NCBI RefSeq assembly: GCF_022394535.1
Contig: NZ_CP089414.1
Span: forward strand, 744,001-808,000
From: Dyella terrae
Lineage (GTDB): Bacteria > Pseudomonadota > Gammaproteobacteria > Xanthomonadales > Rhodanobacteraceae
Length of the DNA: 64,000 nt
Direction: 5' to 3'
The first letter of the stretch is position 1; each line of letters starts with the position of its first letter. The translations under genes were made by a program, and so were the position numbers. Positions 63,104-64,000 of this stretch are shown piece after piece. The notes below the pieces were generated by a model, which had not been told where the DNA came from, ran no database searches, and saw nothing but the letters and a program-made list of their open reading frames with translations.

Positions 63104-63851
63104 TCGCAGATCGTTCCTGCGCATAACGATGGTGGGGGCGGCGGGAGTGCTCGTCGCCGGTTGTGACCGCATCTCGCAGACGCTGTGGGGGCCCAATGTG
63201 TTGAGCAAAGCGGAGGGTTTGAATCGCCGCGTGCAGGCCTTGTTGTCGCCATCGAGCAGCATGGCGAAGGAGTATGCCGAAGCTGATATATCGCCGGTAT
63301 TCCATCCCAATGGCACCACCATGCCCACCACGCCTGCCTATCAGACCCTGATGGCTGACAACTTTCGTGGCTACAAACTGCAAGTGGATGGGTTGGTGAC
63401 CCGCCCGGCGATGCTCTCCATTGATGACCTGAAACACCTGGACCTGCGCACGCAGATTACTAGGCACGATTGTGTGGAGGGTTGGAGCGCCATTGGGAAA
63501 TGGCAGGGAACGTTACTGTCTGCCGTACTCGATTATGTCGGCGTCGATCCGAGGGCGCGGTTTGTCGTGTTCCACTGCTTTGACGACATGGAAGAAGACA
63601 CGCCTTACTACGAGAGCATTGATCTTGCGGAGGCCAGGCATCCGCAGACGCTCTTGGCTTTCGCCTTGAACGACCAGCCGCTTCCCGTGCCGAACGGTGC
63701 GCCCTTGCGCGTGCGGATTGGGCGTCAGCTCGGCTATAAGCAGGCGAAATACCTGGCACGCATCGAACTGGTCAGCTCGTTCGAGGATATCGGTGATGGC
63801 CAGGGCGGCTACTGGGAGGATCAAGGCTACGAATGGTACGCCGGCATCTAG
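63096..63851 (+). CDS. Tat-exported molybdopterin-dependent oxidoreductase (sulfite oxidase/MsrP-like)
   Basis: A 251-residue protein. The N-terminus has a twin-arginine motif (NRRSFLRIT) and a hydrophobic segment that ends VAGC, a lipobox, so it may be a Tat-exported lipoprotein. The molybdopterin domain shows RHDCVEGWSAIGKWQG with the Mo-ligand Cys, then FHCFDDMEEDTPYYESI and GAPLRVRIGRQLGYKQAK. It resembles oxidoreductases of the sulfite-oxidase/YedY fold. GGAGGA precedes ATG 63096. The cytochrome b gene immediately upstream is its probable redox partner. The substrate is not known. Confidence 0.9.
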   Translation: MSNRRSFLRITMVGAAGVLVAGCDRISQTLWGPNVLSKAEGLNRRVQALLSPSSSMAKEYAEADISPVFHPNGTTMPTTPAYQTLMADNFRGYKLQVDGLVTRPAMLSIDDLKHLDLRTQITRHDCVEGWSAIGKWQGTLLSAVLDYVGVDPRARFVVFHCFDDMEEDTPYYESIDLAEARHPQTLLAFALNDQPLPVPNGAPLRVRIGRQLGYKQAKYLARIELVSSFEDIGDGQGGYWEDQGYEWYAGI

Positions 63852-64000
63852 TGTCAGGAGTCCGTCGCGCCGCCTGCAGTCGTGAGAATGGAGTCGATCG
63901 CCGCACGTAAGGCGCCCAGGATGATCAGGGAAGGCTATCGGGGGTAGGGCAGCGATCTATTCGCTAAGGTGTCTAATGTTCGCTCCGACCCTAAGCAGAC

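Overview
The window is GC-rich (roughly 60-65% by eye), tightly packed and bacterial. The gene families suggest a gammaproteobacterium of the Xanthomonadales/Lysobacterales, probably Rhodanobacteraceae (Dyella/Luteibacter/Rhodanobacter-like): a two-partner-secreted giant adhesin, FolE2, M-type DUF885 peptidases, TIGR02001-like outer-membrane proteins, and a WxcM-style cupin/acetyltransferase in a surface-glycan locus. This placement is inferred from gene content; there is no rRNA, and I recognised no tRNA.

Layout. 1-3.5 kb: the 3' part of a Y_Y_Y-sensor hybrid histidine kinase, a LysR regulator and a response regulator with an AraC output domain. 4.0-15.5 kb: a two-partner secretion pair, a 3,210-residue filamentous-haemagglutinin-like exoprotein built mostly of about 29 YDG/MBG-type repeats, followed by its FhaC/ShlB-type outer-membrane transporter. 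15.7-21.2 kb: two related lipocalin-like secreted proteins, an exported methyltransferase, a LysR regulator and a zinc peptidase. 21.2-24.7 kb (minus strand): folE2, and an ECF sigma / anti-sigma / subtilase-lipoprotein operon joined by ATGA overlaps. 24.8-28.2 kb (minus strand): an outer-membrane protein and an electron-transfer set (cytochrome b561, haem-bearing outer-membrane protein, cytochrome c).

28.4-50.8 kb is the most interesting part: a surface-polysaccharide locus. A long plus-strand operon with 1-10 nt overlaps encodes a cupin/acetyltransferase fusion and a DegT aminotransferase (predicted 3-acylamino-3,6-dideoxyhexose synthesis), a GH43-like propeller protein, an acyltransferase, Wzx, a frameshifted GT2, Wzy, Wzz, two methyltransferases, an amidohydrolase, a radical SAM enzyme and two GT4 glycosyltransferases. 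It is followed by a minus-strand nucleotidyltransferase/radical SAM pair, a plus-strand HprK-like kinase plus ABC exporter, and a minus-strand methyltransferase/flavin-reductase-like pair. The combination of Wzx/Wzy glycan genes with HprK-like kinase, NTP_transf_5 nucleotidyltransferase, two radical SAM enzymes and an ABC exporter does not match any pathway I can name.

51-64 kb is a looser accessory region with signs of rearrangement: two secreted propeller-like proteins, an alpha/beta hydrolase, a truncated LysR gene fused end-on to the 3' remnant of an unrelated gene at about 55.54 kb, an isochorismatase-family hydrolase, a DoxX protein with a good terminator, a divergent aldehyde dehydrogenase/LysR pair, and finally a membrane cytochrome b with a Tat-exported molybdopterin oxidoreductase.
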